Assembly: GCA_037044955.1 (NCBI GenBank)
Contig: JBAOHX010000010.1
Span: 76,909-140,908, forward strand
Origin: JAJXWB01 sp037044955
GTDB taxonomy: Bacteria > Pseudomonadota > Alphaproteobacteria > Rhizobiales > Beijerinckiaceae
DNA length: 64,000 nucleotides
Direction of reading: 5' to 3'
Part shown: positions 1-8,932 of the stretch, piece by piece
How the letters are laid out: the number at the start of each line of letters is the position of its first letter
Position numbering within the stretch: the first letter of the stretch is position 1
Program-made: the position numbers and the translations under genes
Notes under the pieces: model-generated
The model's input: only the letters and a program-made list of their open reading frames with translations
Database searches by the model: none
What the model was told of the DNA's origin: nothing

Positions 1-777
1 TTCACGAAAGCGCCGACGGCAGGCCGCGTGCGGCTCGTTCCGCTCGCCGAAGCGCTCGCGCCGGTGCGCGCGATCTACGCCGGGACAGCAGCGCGGCGGC
101 CCGGCATGTTCGCGCGCTCCGACGAATGGTTCAGGCGGCGCAATCTCGCCGATCTCGCCTGGATGCGCGCGGGCGGCGGCGAACTCGTCTGCGCGCTGCT
201 CGAGATCGACGGCGCCCCCGCGGCCTATGCGCTCTATCGTTTCGACGCCAAATGGGAGCGCAATATTCCAGCCGGCGTGGTGCGCGTCGCCGAGGCCATG
301 GCGACGACGCCGGAGGCGATGCGCGCGATCTGGCGCTACCTGCTCGATCTCGACTGGTGCGCGACGATCAAGGCGGGCTTCCTGCCGGTCGACCACCCGC
401 TCTTCCTGCTGTCGGCCGAGCCGCGCCGGATGCGCACGCAATTGCGCGACGGATGTTTCGCGCGACTGGTGGATGTGGAATCTGCGCTTTCTTCGCGCGC
501 ATACGGGCCGGGCGAGATCGTGATCGAGATCGCCGACGCCTTCTGCCCGTGGAACGCGGGCCGCTGGCTGGTGCGCGAGGGCGGCGCGACGCGCACGGAG
601 CGCGCGGCGGATATTTCCTGCGACGTCTCGGCCCTGGCTTCCGCCTATCTCGGCGGCTTCTCCTGGGCGCAGATCGTGGCGTCTTCGCGCGCGAAAGCGG
701 CGAGCGAAGAGGCGATCGCCCGCGCCGACCGCGTGTTCGAGCGGCGCGGCGCGCCGTGGGTTCCGGAGATTTTCTGA
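1..777 (+). CDS. Eis-like GNAT acetyltransferase, 3' part only
   Basis: The reading frame is open from the first base of the window to a TGA at 775-777, so the 5' end lies outside; a GTG at 28 is unlikely to be the true start because Eis-family proteins run to about 400 residues. What remains resembles the second GNAT-like domain (a stretch with WMRAGGGELVC and an Arg/Trp-rich helix) followed by an SCP2-like C-terminal fold ending in a free ...PEIF carboxyl terminus; in the Eis family the C-terminal carboxylate takes part in catalysis. Family members acetylate amino groups of small molecules or lysines using acetyl-CoA; the substrate here is unknown. Assignment is by overall resemblance, not by a diagnostic motif. 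Confidence 0.6.
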   Translation, partial: FTKAPTAGRVRLVPLAEALAPVRAIYAGTAARRPGMFARSDEWFRRRNLADLAWMRAGGGELVCALLEIDGAPAAYALYRFDAKWERNIPAGVVRVAEAMATTPEAMRAIWRYLLDLDWCATIKAGFLPVDHPLFLLSAEPRRMRTQLRDGCFARLVDVESALSSRAYGPGEIVIEIADAFCPWNAGRWLVREGGATRTERAADISCDVSALASAYLGGFSWAQIVASSRAKAASEEAIARADRVFERRGAPWVPEIF

Positions 778-903
778 CGCGCCTCGGGCGCATCGTTCAC
801 CGCAATCGAATCCACCCCCTCGCCTCGCGCGCGAAGCTGAACTAACCTGCGGCGCATCACGACCGGACGGCGCGCAGACGCCGCCGGCGATGGGAGGAAA
901 AGC

Positions 904-2877
904 ATGGCAGAGGGCGCAGGCGCGCAGGCGCGCGACAATTCGCATTCCACATCCACCGGCGGAGGCGGCGCGGGACGCGCCGTGCCGATCGACCGTTCCA
1001 TCGGCGCCGAGCATCCGCGCCTCGCCAGCGCGGCGGATGTCGAAGCCTTCGAGAAGATCCCCTATGGCGAGCGCATTGCGGCGGCGAGCACGTTCGACGC
1101 CATCAAGCTCGGCGCCTCCGTCAATCCCAACGCGCCGGCGATCCAGTTCCTGCCCAACGCCAGCCACGAGGACGAGCCGGTCGTCATCACCTATGCGCAA
1201 TTGATCGCGCGGGTGACGCAGACGGCGAATGCGCTGCACGAACTCGGCGTCGGGCCGAAGGATGTCGTCAGCTTCATGCTGCCGCTCGTGCCGCAGGCCT
1301 TCTTCACGCTGTTCGGCGCGGAAGCGGCGGGCATCGCCAATCCCGTGAACCCGCTGCTCGAGCCGCACCAGATCGCGGAAATCCTCGAGGCCGCCAACAC
1401 CAAGGTGCTCGTCGCGCTGGGCCCCGTGCCCGGCGTGGATATCTGGGAAAAGGCGCTGAAGGTTCGCGGTCAGTTGAAGAACCTGAAGGCGATCATTCAG
1501 GTGATGGGCCCCGGCGACGAGGCGAACGGCGTTTATTCGTTCGACGCGCTGGTGGCCAGGCAGCCGCACGACCGCCTCGTCAGCGGCCGCACGATCAAGT
1601 CAGAAGACACCGCCGCCTATTTCCACACGGGCGGCACGACCGGCACGCCGAAGCTCGTGCGCCACACGCACGGCAATCAGGTCTACCAGGCCTGGGTGTG
1701 CAACCTCATGCTGAAGAGCGCGCCGGGAACGAACATCCTGTTCGGCATGCCGCTGTTCCATGTCGGCGGCTCGCTGACGCAGACGCTGGCGACGCTGTCA
1801 GGCGGCGGCTGCCTCGTCATCCTCTCGCCCGCCGGCTGGCGCAATCCGAATTCCGTGCGCAACATCTGGCCGCTCGTGCAGCGCTATCGCCCCGCCGTTC
1901 TGGGATCCGTGCCGACAGTGCTCGCCGCCACGCTCGCCGTGCCGACCGACGGCTTCGACCTGTCCAGCCTGAAGATGGCGTCGGGCGGCGGCTCGGCCAT
2001 TCCGGTCGCGGTGTGCACGGCGCTGACGCAGCGCCACAACGTGCCGGTGCTCGAAGTCTACGGCATGACGGAAACGTCGAGCGTGCACACGATCTCCTAC
2101 GTCGACCGACCGGTGCGGCTGGGTTCCGTCGGCCATCCCGTGCCCTATTCGAGGGTGCGCATCGTGAAGATCGGCGCTGACGGCAATTATGTCGGCGATT
2201 GCGCTGTGAACGAGATCGGCGTCGTCGCCATGTCGGGCCCCGGCGTCTTCACCGGCTACATGATGGACGAGCACAACAAGGGCGCCTTCATCGAGCCCGG
2301 CTGGGTCAATTCCGGCGATCTCGGGCGTCTCGACGAGGACGGCTATCTCTGGATCACCGGCCGCGCCAAGGATCTCGTCATCCGCGGCGGCCACAACATC
2401 GATCCCGCGCCGATCGAGGACGCGCTGTTCGCCCATCCCGCCGTCGCCATCGCCGCCGTCATCGGCCAGCCCGACGCCTATGCCGGCGAATTGCCGCTCG
2501 CCTATGTGCAGCTCAATCCCGGCGCCTCGGTGCAGCCGGGCGAGCTGGAGGATTGGGTGCGCGAACGGACGCCGGAACGCGCCGCCGTGCCGGTGGCGAT
2601 CATTCCGCTGGAGACCATGCCGCTCACCGGCGTCGGCAAGGTGTTCAAGCCGAGCCTGCGCTGGGACGCGGCGGCCCGCGTGTTCGAGAAGGTCCTCAGC
2701 CCGCTGAAGGACAGGGGCGTGACGTACAACGTGGCGGTCGGCGCGCACGGCACGCACGGCTCGGTGGCGACGGTGACGATCTCCGGCGTTCCCGAGGCGG
2801 AGCGCGCGGCGCTCGAAGCCTATGTGCATGGCGCGCTCGATCCGTTCGTCATGCGCCACGAGGTGAAGTGGGCGTAA
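904..2877 (+). CDS. AMP-forming acyl-CoA synthetase
   Basis: A 657-residue ANL-superfamily ligase that activates a carboxylic acid as an acyl-adenylate and transfers it to CoA. The ATP-binding loop (YFHTGGTTGTPK, about residue 239), the YGMTETSS motif (about 386), the SGDLGRLDEDGYLWITGR hinge region (about 475) followed by KDLVIRGGHN, and the catalytic Lys in GVGKVFKP (about 578) are all present, so it should be active. It has an unusual 80-residue low-complexity N-terminal extension and about 65 residues after the catalytic lysine. The ATG at 904 is chosen because GGGAGG lies at 892-897, a good distance upstream. It stands alone, so the acid it uses (medium/long fatty acid or other) is not shown by context. 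Confidence 0.85.
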   Translation: MAEGAGAQARDNSHSTSTGGGGAGRAVPIDRSIGAEHPRLASAADVEAFEKIPYGERIAAASTFDAIKLGASVNPNAPAIQFLPNASHEDEPVVITYAQLIARVTQTANALHELGVGPKDVVSFMLPLVPQAFFTLFGAEAAGIANPVNPLLEPHQIAEILEAANTKVLVALGPVPGVDIWEKALKVRGQLKNLKAIIQVMGPGDEANGVYSFDALVARQPHDRLVSGRTIKSEDTAAYFHTGGTTGTPKLVRHTHGNQVYQAWVCNLMLKSAPGTNILFGMPLFHVGGSLTQTLATLSGGGCLVILSPAGWRNPNSVRNIWPLVQRYRPAVLGSVPTVLAATLAVPTDGFDLSSLKMASGGGSAIPVAVCTALTQRHNVPVLEVYGMTETSSVHTISYVDRPVRLGSVGHPVPYSRVRIVKIGADGNYVGDCAVNEIGVVAMSGPGVFTGYMMDEHNKGAFIEPGWVNSGDLGRLDEDGYLWITGRAKDLVIRGGHNIDPAPIEDALFAHPAVAIAAVIGQPDAYAGELPLAYVQLNPGASVQPGELEDWVRERTPERAAVPVAIIPLETMPLTGVGKVFKPSLRWDAAARVFEKVLSPLKDRGVTYNVAVGAHGTHGSVATVTISGVPEAERAALEAYVHGALDPFVMRHEVKWA

Positions 2878-2951
2878 GCGCGGCCCGCCTGCGGCCGCGG
2901 AACCGCGACCGCGGGCTTTGCGTTGCGATGGCGTGAAAGGGACGCGCCGTC

Positions 2952-3227
2952 ATGATGAGCGAAGCCGATATCGACCGCAGCATCCGCGAGATCGACGCCG
3001 CGCTGGCGGCCTGCGCGCCCGACGCGCCGGTGTCGCTCGGCGTGGAATTGTTCGCAGCCCTCGTACGGCGCGGCCTGATCTGCGACCACCTGCCGGCGCC
3101 GATGGGGGGCGAAGGGTCGACCGAAGCCCTGCATCCCTCCGCCTACCGCGAGATCCATCCGGCGCGCGTCGACACGCATCTGGCCGATTTCGGCTTCGCC
3201 ATCGCGGCTGGCGCGCGGGAGGGGTGA
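2952..3227 (+). CDS. small hypothetical protein, 91 aa
   Basis: An open frame of 91 codons lying 74 bp after the acyl-CoA synthetase on the same strand. Its N-terminal half reads as an amphipathic helix (EADIDRSIREIDAALAAC), and codon bias looks like that of neighbouring genes, which favours a real gene. No motif or family is recognised and the ribosome-binding site is weak. It could be a small cytosolic protein co-transcribed with the ligase, or a spurious frame in GC-rich DNA. Confidence 0.4.
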   Translation: MMSEADIDRSIREIDAALAACAPDAPVSLGVELFAALVRRGLICDHLPAPMGGEGSTEALHPSAYREIHPARVDTHLADFGFAIAAGAREG

Positions 3228-3340
3228 GAAAGAAAAGTGTGGCGGGGAGGACAGGCGACCCTCCGCGGCGCGAACGCCGGCGCCCGATTTTGCGCCGCCA
3301 CGGGTTCATCCTAGCGGTTGCAACGCGGCTTGTCAGGGAC

Positions 3341-3423
3341 GCCAGCGCCGGGACCGCCGGCCTCCGGCCGGCATCGTCATGCAGGCTGCGGCGTCGGCCG
3401 GAAGCCGGCGGTCCCGGCTGGTC
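3341..3423. repeat. imperfect inverted repeat between convergent genes
   Basis: Two GC-rich arms of about 28 bases, at 3341-3370 and 3394-3423, are near-perfect reverse complements (shared core GGGACCGCCGGC and CCGGCCG) around a 23-base loop. It lies between the end of the 91-aa gene (+) and the end of the RMD1-like gene (-), where a long hairpin would act on transcripts from both sides. There is no T-run, so it is not a classical intrinsic terminator. Confidence 0.7.
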
Positions 3424-3430
3424 GGCAGTC

Positions 3431-4231
3431 CTACTTGTCCAGGAAGCTCGCGATGATCCCCCACGAGCTCAGCACCACCTCGAGCGCGATCAAAATGGTG
3501 ATCCACAATTCGATGCGTCCCGCACGACCGGCGTCGAGCACTTCGGCCAGCATGCGCGCATTCTCGACGACGACTTCGAGCTTGCCTTCCAGCGTCTCGG
3601 TGCGGTCCTCGATCTCGTATTCTTCCGTCAGGCGGTCGTAGAGCCGCTCGAGCTCCGGCTTCTCCCAGACGATCCTCGGCTTCTCGTAGCCGGCGATGCG
3701 CGCGGTCAGGCGATGCTGCAGCAGTATCGCCTCGCCGACGAGTTTCAGCACGGCCTTGCGGTCGCTCGGCGTGCGGCCCGCTGCCGCCATGTCCGCCGCA
3801 AACGGCTCGACCGCCTCGAAGACGGCGTCGACGCTATGCTCGTTGCGCGCAAGGCCCACGGATTTGGCGAGCGTGTCGGCGACGACGATGAAGCGCTCGT
3901 CGCCGAATTTCTGCACGTTGACGACGCCGGAGGAAACCTTGTCGTCGCCATTGCCGACGTTGACGACGATCGTGTCCTCCTCGGCCGCCGCGCCGCGCTT
4001 GTCGGTGACGCGGCCCTGGATGCCGGCGAGAAGCTCGGCCTCCTCCTGCGCCGTGAGGCCGGCCAGCACGACGACGCCGAAGCGGTAGAGCGCGACGCGC
4101 CCGCCGCCGACACGGAAGGCGAGCGGCGCGGTGGAGAAGGTTTCCGGCCGCTCCAGCCCCAGCGTGTCGATGCGGTCGCCGACCGCCACCGCGCGCACCT
4201 GGATCGACCGCCCCTGCGCCTTGTCGCTCAT
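3431..4231 (-). CDS. RMD1/DUF155 family membrane-anchored protein
   Basis: A 266-residue protein of the DUF155 family, related to yeast Rmd1 and to bacterial YagE-like proteins. The family pattern is visible: a beta-rich N-terminal half with VALYRFGVVVL near residue 50, a DERFIVVADTLAKSVGLA segment near 130, a long helical region with RLTARIAGYEKPRIVWEKPE, and a single hydrophobic C-terminal helix (WITILIALEVVLSSWGIIASF) ending six residues before the stop. That topology suggests a tail-anchored protein with its bulk in the cytoplasm. Biochemical function is unknown. It diverges from the hydrolase gene at 4411 and converges on the inverted repeat at 3341-3423. Confidence 0.75.
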   Translation of the reverse strand: MSDKAQGRSIQVRAVAVGDRIDTLGLERPETFSTAPLAFRVGGGRVALYRFGVVVLAGLTAQEEAELLAGIQGRVTDKRGAAAEEDTIVVNVGNGDDKVSSGVVNVQKFGDERFIVVADTLAKSVGLARNEHSVDAVFEAVEPFAADMAAAGRTPSDRKAVLKLVGEAILLQHRLTARIAGYEKPRIVWEKPELERLYDRLTEEYEIEDRTETLEGKLEVVVENARMLAEVLDAGRAGRIELWITILIALEVVLSSWGIIASFLDK

Positions 4232-4410
4232 GGAAATTCGCCCCCTCGACGCCCCGAAATTCGTCGGGCTTGAACTATGCGGCGTTGTTACACGGGATGG
4301 CGCGGCCGTGTCGAGCAGGCCGGACCGGGGCGCCAGGTTGCCGAAAGCCGTTTTTCCTTGCTTTTCGCCCCCGCCCCCGTGCTAGACAGCGCGCCGCACC
4401 GGAGTTTCCC

Positions 4411-5085
4411 ATGCCCGAAGTCATTTTCACCGGCCCCGCCGGCCGTCTCGAAGGACGTTTCCACCCGTCCAAGACGCGCGGCGCGCCGATCGCCATCATC
4501 CTGCACCCGCACCCGCAGTTCGGCGGCACGATGAACAACCAGATCGTCTACAACCTCTACTACGCCTTCGCGGAACGCGGCTTCTCGGTGCTGCGCTTCA
4601 ATTTTCGCGGCGTAGGTCGGTCACAGGGGTCGTTCGATCATGGTCAGGGCGAACTGTCGGACGCCGCCGCCGCGCTCGACTGGGCGCAGTCGATCAATCC
4701 GGAAGCGCGCGCCTGCTGGATCGCGGGCGTGTCCTTCGGCTCGTGGATCGGCATGCAGCTCCTGATGCGCCGGCCGGAGATCGAGGGCTTCATCTCCATC
4801 GCCCCGCCGGCCAACCGCTTCGACTATTCGTTCCTTGCCCCCTGCCCCTCGTCCGGCCTGTTCGTGCACGGCGACCAGGACCGCGTCGCGCCGATCAAGG
4901 AAGTGACGCCGCTGATCGAGAAGCTGAAGACGCAGAAGGGCATCGTCATCGAACACGCGGTGGTCGAGGGCGCGAACCATTTCTTCGAGAACCGCATCGA
5001 TCCGCTGATCGAGGAAGTCGGCGCCTATCTCGACAAGCGGCTCGGCAATCCGCCGCGCGTGGCCGTGCCGTCGCGCAAGGATTGA
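4411..5085 (+). CDS. alpha/beta hydrolase
   Basis: A 224-residue serine hydrolase. The first strand and oxyanion region are LHPHPQFGG (residues 32-39), the nucleophile elbow is GVSFGSW with Ser108, the acid is probably the Asp of VHGDQDRV, and the catalytic His lies in GANHFF near residue 190. This compact layout matches the family of conserved bacterial hydrolases annotated as alpha/beta hydrolases or as 'CocE/NonD-like' proteins, whose substrate is not known. The ATG at 4411 is preferred over upstream starts because GGAG sits at 4401-4404 and the protein then begins directly with the first beta strand. It is single and faces a palindromic repeat at its 3' end. Confidence 0.75.
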   Translation: MPEVIFTGPAGRLEGRFHPSKTRGAPIAIILHPHPQFGGTMNNQIVYNLYYAFAERGFSVLRFNFRGVGRSQGSFDHGQGELSDAAAALDWAQSINPEARACWIAGVSFGSWIGMQLLMRRPEIEGFISIAPPANRFDYSFLAPCPSSGLFVHGDQDRVAPIKEVTPLIEKLKTQKGIVIEHAVVEGANHFFENRIDPLIEEVGAYLDKRLGNPPRVAVPSRKD

Positions 5086-5098
5086 TGTAGTTCCTGCC

Positions 5099-5239
5099 TT
5101 CTCCCGCAGGGCGGGAGAAGGTGTCGCGCGCATGCGCGACGGATGAGGGATGGGCCGCCAAGCGAACGCCCGTCGAAATCTCGGCGCCCTCACCCGACCC
5201 TGCTTCGCAGGGCCACCCTCTCCCGCTCCGCGGGAGAGG
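5099..5239. repeat. composite palindromic intergenic repeat
   Basis: The 157-bp gap between the hydrolase (+) and the AhpD-like gene (-) is filled by a set of hairpins: CTTCTCCCGC/GCGGGAGAAG (5099-5120), GTCGCGC/GCGCGAC (5123-5140), CCCTGC/GCAGGG (about 5198-5212) and CTCTCCCGC/GCGGGAGAG (about 5218-5239). The left and right halves are also loosely complementary to each other. This is the architecture of widespread extragenic palindromic repeats of proteobacteria; here it lies between two convergent genes and may end or protect both transcripts. Confidence 0.7.
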
Positions 5240-5242
5240 GAG

Positions 5243-5641
5243 CTACGCGCCCTTGAACGCCTCGTCCACCGGCGTCTGCATCGCCAGCGCCAGCCGGTTC
5301 GTCTCCGCCGCCATGCCGACGACGCCGATCAGCTCCATGAACTGCGCGTCCGTCATGCCCTTCGCCCGCGCCGCCGCCGTGTGCGAGCGGATGCAATATT
5401 CGCAGGATTGCGCGACCGACACGGCGATGTAGATCATCTCCTTGGTCAGCGGATCGAGCGCGCCCGGCGCCATGACCTGCTTGGCGCTTTCCCACGTACG
5501 CTTCAAGAGCGCGGGATCATGCGCGAGCGTGCGCCAGAAATTGTTGACGAAATCGGTTTTTCGCGTGGCGCGGATGTCGGCGAAGACTTCCGCGGACGCC
5601 GGCGGCAGTTCGTGGTCTTCGAGAAGTTTGACGGTGCTCAT
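5243..5641 (-). CDS. AhpD-like / carboxymuconolactone decarboxylase family protein
   Basis: A 132-residue all-helical protein of the AhpD/CMD superfamily. The redox motif Cys80-x-x-Cys83-x-x-x-His87 is intact (SCEYCIRSH), which marks the AhpD-like peroxidase or disulfide-relay branch rather than the true decarboxylase branch. Such proteins reduce peroxides or regenerate partner peroxiredoxins in the cytosol. The gene ends 12 bp from the start side of anmK downstream of it on the same strand order (anmK at 5654-6769 is transcribed first), so the two probably form an operon. Confidence 0.8.
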   Translation of the reverse strand: MSTVKLLEDHELPPASAEVFADIRATRKTDFVNNFWRTLAHDPALLKRTWESAKQVMAPGALDPLTKEMIYIAVSVAQSCEYCIRSHTAAARAKGMTDAQFMELIGVVGMAAETNRLALAMQTPVDEAFKGA

Positions 5642-5653
5642 TGGAACTCCGTT

Positions 5654-6769
5654 CTACGGCTTCGCCAGCACGCCGCCGCTCATGGGCGCGGGCGCGCCGG
5701 TCGTGGTCGGATAAGTGTAGGGCAGTCCGCGCTTCGAGCGCACGGCGAGATAGGCGAAGGCCTGCGCCTCCATGGAATCGGCCGACCAGCCGCAAACGTC
5801 GGCGGTCGTCACCTTGCACGGCAGGCGCTGCACGAGTTCGCGCACGAGGATCGGATTATGCGCGCCGCCGCCGCACACGATCAAACTCTTCGGCGCTTTC
5901 GGCAGCAGGCGCATCAGCCGACCGACCGAGGCGGCGGTGAAGGCGGTGAGCGTGGCGGCGGCGTCCTCGAGCGACAGGTGCTCGACCGCATGGCGCGAGA
6001 AATTGTTGCGGTCGAGCGATTTCGGCGGCTTCAGGTCGAAGAAGGGATCGTCGAGCAGGCGCGCGAGCGCGGCTTCGTCGACCTTGCCCCGCGCGGCGGT
6101 GTGGCCGTGGCGATCCATCGGCTGGCCGACGCGCGCGAGCATGAGATCGTCGAGCAGCGCATTGCCGGGGCCGGTGTCGCAGGCGATGGGGTCGCAGGCG
6201 CCGTCGACATAGGTGACGTTGGCGACGCCGCCGATGTTGAGCAGCGCCAGCGGGCCGGGCAAATTGCCGTCCTTGCCGCTCAATTGCACGAGCGCGCGAT
6301 GGAACACCGGCACGATCGGCGCGCCCTCCCCGCCCGCGGCCACGTCGGCGGCGCGGAAATCGTAGACGGTGGCGATGCCCAGCCGCTGCGCCAGCGCCTC
6401 GCCGTCGCCGATCTGGACGGTGAGACGCTGCTTGGGACGGTGGATCACCGTCTGGCCGTGGAAGCCGACGAGATCGATGTCGGCGGCGCTCAGCCCCTTC
6501 TGTCGCAGGAACAATTCGACGGCCTCGGCATGGCGGGCCGTCACCATTTTGGCGGCCTTGGCGACGGCGCCCGGCAGCGCCTCGCCGCCTTCGAGCCCCG
6601 CCGCCTCGTCGAGCGCGGCGCGCAGGAGCGCGCGGTCCTCGTCGGAATAGGGCTGGAAGCCGGTCGCGCCGAAGGTCACGACATTCTCGCCGTCCGTTTC
6701 GACAAGCGCGATGTCGACGCCGTCCATGGACGTGCCGGACATCAGGCCGATGGCTCTGTAGAGGGTCAA
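5654..6769 (-). CDS. anmK: anhydro-N-acetylmuramic acid kinase
   Basis: A 371-residue kinase that cleaves the 1,6-anhydro ring of anhydro-MurNAc and phosphorylates it, feeding recycled cell-wall sugar back to metabolism. Family signatures are all present: IGLMSGTSMDGVD at the N-terminus, GFHGQTVIHRP, LLNIGGVANVT, CDTGPGNALLDD and the phosphate-binding VCGGGAHNP. The start is taken as TTG at 6769 because GGGAGG lies at 6780-6785 with a 10-base spacer and the resulting length equals that of the E. coli enzyme (369 aa). It works in the same pathway as NagZ (46634-47651), which releases the anhydro sugar from muropeptides. It is divergent from the metallo-hydrolase at 6890. Confidence 0.92.
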   Translation of the reverse strand: MTLYRAIGLMSGTSMDGVDIALVETDGENVVTFGATGFQPYSDEDRALLRAALDEAAGLEGGEALPGAVAKAAKMVTARHAEAVELFLRQKGLSAADIDLVGFHGQTVIHRPKQRLTVQIGDGEALAQRLGIATVYDFRAADVAAGGEGAPIVPVFHRALVQLSGKDGNLPGPLALLNIGGVANVTYVDGACDPIACDTGPGNALLDDLMLARVGQPMDRHGHTAARGKVDEAALARLLDDPFFDLKPPKSLDRNNFSRHAVEHLSLEDAAATLTAFTAASVGRLMRLLPKAPKSLIVCGGGAHNPILVRELVQRLPCKVTTADVCGWSADSMEAQAFAYLAVRSKRGLPYTYPTTTGAPAPMSGGVLAKP

Positions 6770-6889
6770 GATTCGCGGGCCTCCCGAACCCAGCCTTAGC
6801 GGTCCGGCCGCTCCGCGCAAAGAGCGCCGTGGACGGGCGGGACCCTTTCGCCGCAGACTGGGAGACGACTCAGGAGGCCGGAGGCTGCG

Positions 6890-8275
6890 ATGAAACTTTC
6901 CTTCCACGGCGCGGATCAGGACGTCACCGGCTCCTGCCATCTGGTCGAGGCCGCGGGCAAGCGCATCCTGGTCGATTGCGGCATGTTCCAGGGCGGCCGG
7001 GAGGAGCGGGCGATGAACGCCCACGACTTCGGCTTCGACCCCGCCTCGATCGACCTGATCCTGCTCACCCACGCCCATCTCGACCATTGCGGCCGCATCC
7101 CGCTGCTGGTGAAGCGCGGCTTTCGCGGCGAGATCATTTGCACGCCGCCGACGCGCGAGCTCGCCCGCCTCGTCATGCTCGACGCCGCGCGGCTGCAGGA
7201 AGAAGACGCGCACCGCGCCATGCGCAAGGCGGCGCGCTGGGAGCCGAAGGGCGCGGAAGAGCAGCCGCTCTACGATCTCGAAGACGCCATGGCCGCGCTC
7301 GACCGTTTCGGGCGCACGGTGAACTACGGCGAGATCGTCGACCTCGGCCCGAACCTGCGGGCGCGCTATTCCAACGCCGGCCACATCCTCGGCTCGGCCA
7401 GCGTGCTGATGGAATGCGACGAGGGCGGCGCAACGAAGCGCATCGCGTTTTCGGGCGATCTCGGCGATCCCGGCCGCGCGCTGCTCGACGACGCGGAGCC
7501 GCCGAAAGCCGCCGACGCGGTCGTGATGGAATCGACCTACGGCGACCGCGACCACCGGCCGCTTTCCGCCTCCATCGAGGAATTCTACGAGGCGATCGCA
7601 CAGATACGCGCACGCGGCGGCAACGCCATCATCCCGACCTTCGCGCTCGAGCGCGCGCAGGAGCTGCTGTTCTATCTCAAGCTGGGATTGAGGCAGAGCA
7701 AGCTGCCGCCCGACATCCAGATTTTCGTGGATTCGCCGATGGCGATTTCCGCCACGCAGATCGCGCAGAATTGCCCGGGCTACCTGCGCCCGGAGATCGC
7801 CGCGATGATCGAGGCGCAGGACGATCCGTTCACGCCGCCGCGCCTGCGCTTCACCAAGCTCAGCCGGGATTCGATGGCGATCAACTCGATCGCCTCCGGC
7901 GCCGTCATCATGGCGGGCTCGGGCATGGCGACGGGCGGGCGCGTGCTGCACCACCTGCGCCACAATCTCGCGCGCCCCGAATGCGGCGTGGTGCTCGTCG
8001 GCTTCGCGAGCAAGGGCACGCTCGCGCGCCAGATCATCGACGGCGCCAGAGACGTCCAGATTTTCGGCGAGCGCGTTCCGGTGCGCGCGAGCGTCCACAC
8101 GATCAACGGTTTCTCGGCCCATGCGGGGCGCTCGTCGCTGATCGCGTGGCGCAGAAAGGTCGAGGCGCCCAAGACGTTTCTCGTGCATGGCGAATTGCCG
8201 GCCATGCAGGCGCTGAAGGGCGCGCTCGCGGGCGACGTCTCGATGCCGAAAATCGGGGAACAGACGGCTATTTGA
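6890..8275 (+). CDS. beta-CASP metallo-beta-lactamase-fold hydrolase
   Basis: A 461-residue protein of the MBL/beta-CASP family, which includes RNA nucleases of the CPSF73/Ysh1 and RNase J type. The metal-binding motif is His61-x-His63-x-Asp65-His66 (LTHAHLDHCG); later ligands are seen in SNAGHILGSA, in FSGDLGDPG, and in the beta-CASP His motifs (GFASKGTLAR and INGFSAHAG). The C-terminal VHGE motif is typical. Bacterial members are usually annotated as exonucleases of the RNA-processing type, but substrate cannot be read from sequence. GGAGG lies 7-12 bases before the ATG. Its last 8 bases overlap the convergent bcp gene. Confidence 0.85.
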   Translation: MKLSFHGADQDVTGSCHLVEAAGKRILVDCGMFQGGREERAMNAHDFGFDPASIDLILLTHAHLDHCGRIPLLVKRGFRGEIICTPPTRELARLVMLDAARLQEEDAHRAMRKAARWEPKGAEEQPLYDLEDAMAALDRFGRTVNYGEIVDLGPNLRARYSNAGHILGSASVLMECDEGGATKRIAFSGDLGDPGRALLDDAEPPKAADAVVMESTYGDRDHRPLSASIEEFYEAIAQIRARGGNAIIPTFALERAQELLFYLKLGLRQSKLPPDIQIFVDSPMAISATQIAQNCPGYLRPEIAAMIEAQDDPFTPPRLRFTKLSRDSMAINSIASGAVIMAGSGMATGGRVLHHLRHNLARPECGVVLVGFASKGTLARQIIDGARDVQIFGERVPVRASVHTINGFSAHAGRSSLIAWRRKVEAPKTFLVHGELPAMQALKGALAGDVSMPKIGEQTAI

Positions 8276-8741
8276 GCGCCTTCACGGCGTCGAGAACCGC
8301 CCTGGCGTGGCCGGCCACCTTCACCTTCGGCCAGATCTCGCGCACGACGCCCTTGCCGTCGATCAGCAGGGTCGTGCGCTCCACGCCCATGTACTTGCGG
8401 CCGTACATGCTCTTTTCCTTCCACACGCCGTAGGCCGCCAGCATGGCTTTGGATTCGTCCGCCAGGAGCGCGACGGAAAGATCGTGCTTGGCCTTGAACC
8501 TGCCGTGCCTGGCGGCGCTGTCGGGCGAGACGCCGACCACGGTCGCGCCGGCCTTCTCGAAATCGGCGGCGAGGGCGGAAAAATCCTTGGCTTCCTGCGT
8601 GCAGCCGGTCGTATCGTCCTTCGGGTAGAAATAGAGGACGAGCTTGCGGCCCCTGAAATCGGCGAGCTTCGCCTTGCCGCCGCCGTCCTTCTCGAGATCA
8701 AAATCCGGCGCTTTCGCGCCAACCGCCGGCAATTCGGCCAT
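8268..8741 (-). CDS. bcp: Bcp-type thioredoxin-dependent peroxiredoxin
   Basis: A 157-residue peroxiredoxin of the BCP/PrxQ family that reduces hydrogen and alkyl peroxides. The peroxidatic Cys is Cys47 in the conserved YPKDDTTGCTQEA motif. Position 52, which holds the resolving Cys in E. coli Bcp five residues after the peroxidatic one, is not cysteine here and there is no other Cys in the protein, so it should act by a 1-Cys mechanism or use an external thiol. The stop overlaps the end of the convergent beta-CASP gene by 8 bp. Confidence 0.88.
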   Translation of the reverse strand: MAELPAVGAKAPDFDLEKDGGGKAKLADFRGRKLVLYFYPKDDTTGCTQEAKDFSALAADFEKAGATVVGVSPDSAARHGRFKAKHDLSVALLADESKAMLAAYGVWKEKSMYGRKYMGVERTTLLIDGKGVVREIWPKVKVAGHARAVLDAVKALK

Positions 8742-8932
8742 TCGCCTTCCTTTCGTCCCATTGCGCGGCCAAACGATCCGAAGGGGTCGTCGGTTCGCGC
8801 GCCAGCGCCGCGCGGAATATAGTGCAGGCCCGAGTCGCGGCCCAGCTCAGGCAAGTTCATCGACCCGGACGCACGGACGAACCAGGGAGGCGCCGTCTGT
8901 CTTTAGCCGAAATTTCGGTCTCGCTGCGTCGC

